This document shows, one piece after another, positions 61,711 to 64,000 of a stretch of 64,000 nucleotides of DNA. Position numbers and translations under genes: made by a program. The notes beneath the pieces were generated by a model. That model saw only the letters and a list, made by a program, of their open reading frames with translations. It did not search any database and was not told the DNA's origin. Position 1 is the first letter of the stretch. The number at the start of each line of letters is the position of its first letter. The DNA comes from Aulostomus chinensis. Its lineage: Eukaryota > Chordata > Actinopteri > Syngnathiformes > Aulostomidae. The DNA lies in the NCBI GenBank assembly GCA_037954235.1, contig JBBMOA010000007.1, forward strand, positions 24,296,957 through 24,360,956, written 5' to 3'.

Positions 61711-61854
61711 ATTCTTGCGCAGTGGCAGTATCGTAGCTCATGAGGTCAAACTGAGGCGCGATTATTGCTAGTTGAAAACTTTACCCAATACCCCGCCTGG
61801 ATGACTTGAAATAAAGTTGGCTATGGCAATTTTTGACGGTCTCTACGGAGACTG
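61711..61854 (+). ncRNA. U4 snRNA variant copy 4 (chimera of copy-3-like body and copy-1-like 3' end)
   Basis: Full-length U4. From the 5' end (ATTCTTGCGCAG) through AAAGTTGG it follows the variant class of copy 3, including the remodelled kink-turn loop TCAAA. After the shared CTATGGCAATTTTTGA it switches to the copy 1 form, with GACGGTCTCTACGGAGACTG and the same downstream flank as copy 1. It therefore sits exactly one 1,962-bp period after copy 1. Its PSE-like and octamer-like elements match those of copy 3. Distinguishing bases include GGATGACTTG and ATAAAGTT in the central stem, where one pair (A opposite G) is lost compared with copy 3. Confidence 0.9.
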
Positions 61855-62324
61855 ATCTTAATGTATAATGTCATTATCCCACGGTGTTATTGGAGAGTTC
61901 GGTAATGTAGCACGTTACAGTAATTCACCGAATAGTAGTGGTAAGGACACTGTTAAAGCTAGTAGCATAGCGCTCGATCCACCCACGTAATGTGTGCGTC
62001 CAGTTAAATCACAGAACGGCACGTTGCTAATGGCCTGCTAGCTTGTGTCAAACGTACGTGAACTCCTCCTCAGATCTTTGCTACTTGTTTCGTTGTGTTG
62101 TCAGATGCTGTGTTTCTGCCTGACACGCGGAGGGCGATGACCGTTACTTGTTGGGTTTTTTGGAGTTGGAAAGATAAACGTCTGATGTACTCCCCGCTTC
62201 AAAGCAACGGTGCAGAATTGCTCTACTACTGGAGTGACGGGGTCCGGTTGAGGAGGTGACGTCGGATTATACCTGGCATTATTTCCTCTTGTAAATTTTC
62301 CCCGGAGTAGTTCGATGCTCGTTT

Positions 62325-62452
62325 CAGTATCGTAGCTTATGACGACAAACCGAGGCGTGATCATTGCTAGTTGAAAACTTTATCCAATACTCCGCCTGGA
62401 CGACTTGAAATATAGTCGGCTATGGCAATTTTTGACAGTCTCTGCGGAGACT
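62325..62452 (+). ncRNA. U4 snRNA-like copy 5, 5' end lost (repeat of copy 2)
   Basis: Copy 2 displaced by exactly 1,962 bp. By eye I saw no base differences from copy 2 over the U4 part or its near flanks. It has the same missing 5' 15 nt, the same kink-turn mismatch and the same intact Sm site and 3' hairpin. Probably non-functional, kept by duplication of the larger unit. Confidence 0.85.
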
Positions 62453-62625
62453 TCTAGTACTGTTCAAATAAATGCTCCTGACTTTGATGCTGTAGCTTGA
62501 GATTGTCTGTAGCTGAAATGTCATTAATCGCGTCACAGGCACCAGTTCCTTATTGTAGTGTTAAAATTATTACCAAACAATGGTGATGTAATGTTTTTTC
62601 CAGAGAATTTGTCCCAAAGAAACGT

Positions 62626-62927
62626 GAGGAACCTACATATGTTGTTCCACTTTGTTTCCACATATCATGACTTAGAATAATGTCAAGGATTCCTTGGAAA
62701 ATTGTTTTATTAGAAATGAGAAACTTGCATAAGTTGTTCCACTTTCTTTCCACATATCATGACGTAGAATAATGATGTCATGGATTCCTTGGAAAATTGT
62801 TTCATTAGAAATGAGAAACGTGCATACGTTGTTCCAGTTTGTTTCCACATATCATGACTTAGAATAAAATGTCATGGATTCCTTGGAAAATTCTTCCTTT
62901 AGAAATGAGTAACTTGCATCCGTTTTT
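62626..62927 (+). repeat. 92-95-bp minirepeats in the U4 spacer, unit 2
   Basis: The same minirepeat cluster as at 60664-60965, one 1,962-bp period later, with no differences seen by eye. Confidence 0.85.
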
Positions 62928-63025
62928 CCAGTTTTGAACTTAATCTTTTGTAACCATAAAATAACTATGAGTGGCAATCTCGATCATGCTTGCCAGATTA
63001 TATAGACATACATGTGTACGTTGAA

Positions 63026-63042
63026 ACCATAACAGAGGGCTG
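63026..63042 (+). promoter_or_regulatory. PSE candidate of U4 copy 6
   Basis: Repeat of the copy 3 PSE-like motif one 1,962-bp unit later, at -59 to -43 from copy 6. Confidence 0.5.
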
Positions 63043-63084
63043 TGCAGATGCCAGAGGCACCCCTACTGTGGACCAGAGCGTGCC

Positions 63085-63228
63085 ATTCTTGCGCAGTGGC
63101 AGTATCGTAGCTCATGAGGTCAAACTGAGGCGCGATTATTGCTAGTTGAAAACTTTACCCAATACCCCGCCTGGCTGACTTGAAATATAGTTGGCTATGG
63201 CAATTTTTGATAGTCTCTGCAGAGACTG
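63085..63228 (+). ncRNA. U4 snRNA variant copy 6 (repeat of copy 3)
   Basis: Copy 3 displaced by 1,962 bp, with the same 5' end ATTCTTGCGCAG, remodelled kink-turn, Sm site and TGCA-loop hairpin. The PSE-like element (63026-63042) and the 3'-box-like GTTCAAATAAATTCTA are repeated as well. I saw no differences from copy 3. Confidence 0.9.
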
Positions 63229-63399
63229 CTAGTTCTGTTCAAATAAATTCTACCAACTTTGATATTGAAGCTCTAGGTTTTCTGTAGTTGTGATCTTATT
63301 TGTCGTGTCACAGGCACCAGTTCCTTATTGTAGTGTTCAAATTATGACCAAAAGTGGTGATGTCCTGTTTTTCCAGGGGATTGTTTTCCCAAAAAATGT

Positions 63400-63522
63400 G
63401 AGAAAGTTACATACGTTTTTCCACTTTGTTTTCACATATCATGACTTAGAATAATGATGGCATAGAACTCGGAAAATTATTCCATTAGAAATGAGAAACT
63501 TGCATACTTTGTTTCAGTTTTG
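63400..63522 (+). repeat. Single minirepeat plus partial in the spacer before U4 copy 7
   Basis: Repeat of the 61438-61560 segment one 1,962-bp period later. Confidence 0.8.
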
Positions 63523-63614
63523 AACTTAATATTTTATAATAACCATAAAATAACTATGAGTGGTAATCTCGATCATGCTTGCCAGATTATATAGACATAC
63601 ATGTGTACGTTGAA

Positions 63615-63631
63615 ACCATAACAGAGGGCTG
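63615..63631 (+). promoter_or_regulatory. PSE candidate of U4 copy 7
   Basis: Repeat of the copy 4 PSE-like motif one 1,962-bp unit later, at -58 to -42 from copy 7. Confidence 0.5.
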
Positions 63632-63672
63632 TGCAGATGCCAGAGGCACCCCTACTGTGGACAGAGCGTGCC

Positions 63673-63816
63673 ATTCTTGCGCAGTGGCAGTATCGTAGCT
63701 CATGAGGTCAAACTGAGGCGCGATTATTGCTAGTTGAAAACTTTACCCAATACCCCGCCTGGATGACTTGAAATAAAGTTGGCTATGGCAATTTTTGACG
63801 GTCTCTACGGAGACTG
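63673..63816 (+). ncRNA. U4 snRNA variant copy 7 (repeat of copy 4)
   Basis: Copy 4 displaced by 1,962 bp: variant 5' body followed by the canonical-type 3' end. The PSE-like element is at 63615-63631. It marks entry into a third higher-order unit that runs off the end of the window, so the array is longer than what is visible. Confidence 0.9.
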
Positions 63817-64000
63817 ATCTTAATGTATAATGTCATTATCCCACGGTGTTATTGGAGAGTTCGGTAATGTAGCACGTTACAGTAAGTCACCGAATAGTAG
63901 TGGTAAGGACACTGTTAAAGCTAGTAGCATAGCGCTCAATCCACCCACGTAATGTGTGCGTCCAGTTAAATCACAGAACGGCACGTTGCTAATGGCCTGC
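63781..64000 (+). repeat. U4 array higher-order unit 3, truncated by the window end
   Basis: Continues the same unit. It matches unit 2 except for a T-to-G change at 63886 and a G-to-A change at 63938. Sequence stops in the spacer that normally precedes a 5'-degenerate U4 copy. Confidence 0.88.

Larger units (their letters stand above)
59857..61818 (+). repeat. U4 array higher-order unit 1 (1,962 bp)
   Basis: Starts inside U4 copy 1, at the point where copies 1 and 4 become identical, and ends at the matching point in copy 4. It holds the 3' end of one U4, a 5'-degenerate U4 and a variant U4, spaced 599, 775 and 588 bp start to start. Spacers after copies 2 and 3 are related to each other: both carry a CACAGGCACCAGTTCCTTAT block, 92-95-bp minirepeats and the same block of about 150 bp before the next U4. 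The unit therefore grew from smaller duplications. Confidence 0.9.
61819..63780 (+). repeat. U4 array higher-order unit 2 (1,962 bp)
   Basis: Near-identical to unit 1. The only differences I noticed are near its start: G to T at 61874 (compare 59912) and A to G at 61893 (compare 59931). Such low divergence points to recent duplication, gene conversion or unequal crossing-over. An assembly duplication is also possible. Confidence 0.9.

Overview
The window looks like vertebrate, most likely teleost fish, genomic DNA. The evidence is the very low coding density, abundant CA/GT and GA/CT microsatellites, poly-A/T and poly-C tracts, two copies of a tRNA-headed retroposon with a GATG tail of a kind common in fish, and U4 snRNA genes with vertebrate-type promoter elements. 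No prokaryotic gene organisation is present. Almost every open reading frame is short, runs through low-complexity sequence and has no recognisable domain; I treat these as chance.

Region by region: (1) Positions 1 to about 50,450 are intronic or intergenic-looking sequence with microsatellites, two fish retroposons in opposite orientation (29466-29839 minus, 36230-36602 plus), a probable hAT-type element end near 48750-48827, and several AT-rich, homeodomain-site-rich blocks that could be conserved non-coding enhancers. (2) Positions 50461 to about 51220 form a CpG-rich island with a long GA tract and a good minus-strand splice donor (exon edge 50461). It resembles a non-coding first exon and promoter of a minus-strand gene, whose first intron would then extend leftwards. 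I cannot name that gene. (3) Positions 51300-58560 are again non-coding. They hold a diverged palindromic element (51688-52065) with two perfect 25-nt inverted arms and a possible minus-strand exon with a strong donor near 57601. (4) Around 58540-58780 there is an AATAAA motif and a possible small plus-strand exon.

(5) The most informative part is 59536-64000, a tandem array of U4 spliceosomal snRNA sequences. Seven copies are visible, all on the plus strand. The first (59749-59892) is close to textbook U4 and has a ZNF143/Staf-like distal element and a PSE-like element at the expected distances. Downstream, a 1,962-bp higher-order unit holding three U4 copies is repeated twice almost without change and starts a third time before the window ends. 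Copies fall into classes: canonical (copy 1), 5'-degenerate (2, 5), a distinct variant with its own 5' end (3, 6), and a chimera of the variant body with the canonical 3' end (4, 7). U4 pairs with U6 in the U4/U6.U5 tri-snRNP. The variant copies keep the 15.5K-binding kink-turn, the central stem, the Sm site and the terminal hairpin, and their 5' end can pair with U6 further than canonical U4 does.

No protein-coding gene can be called confidently in the window. The exon candidates are listed at low confidence.
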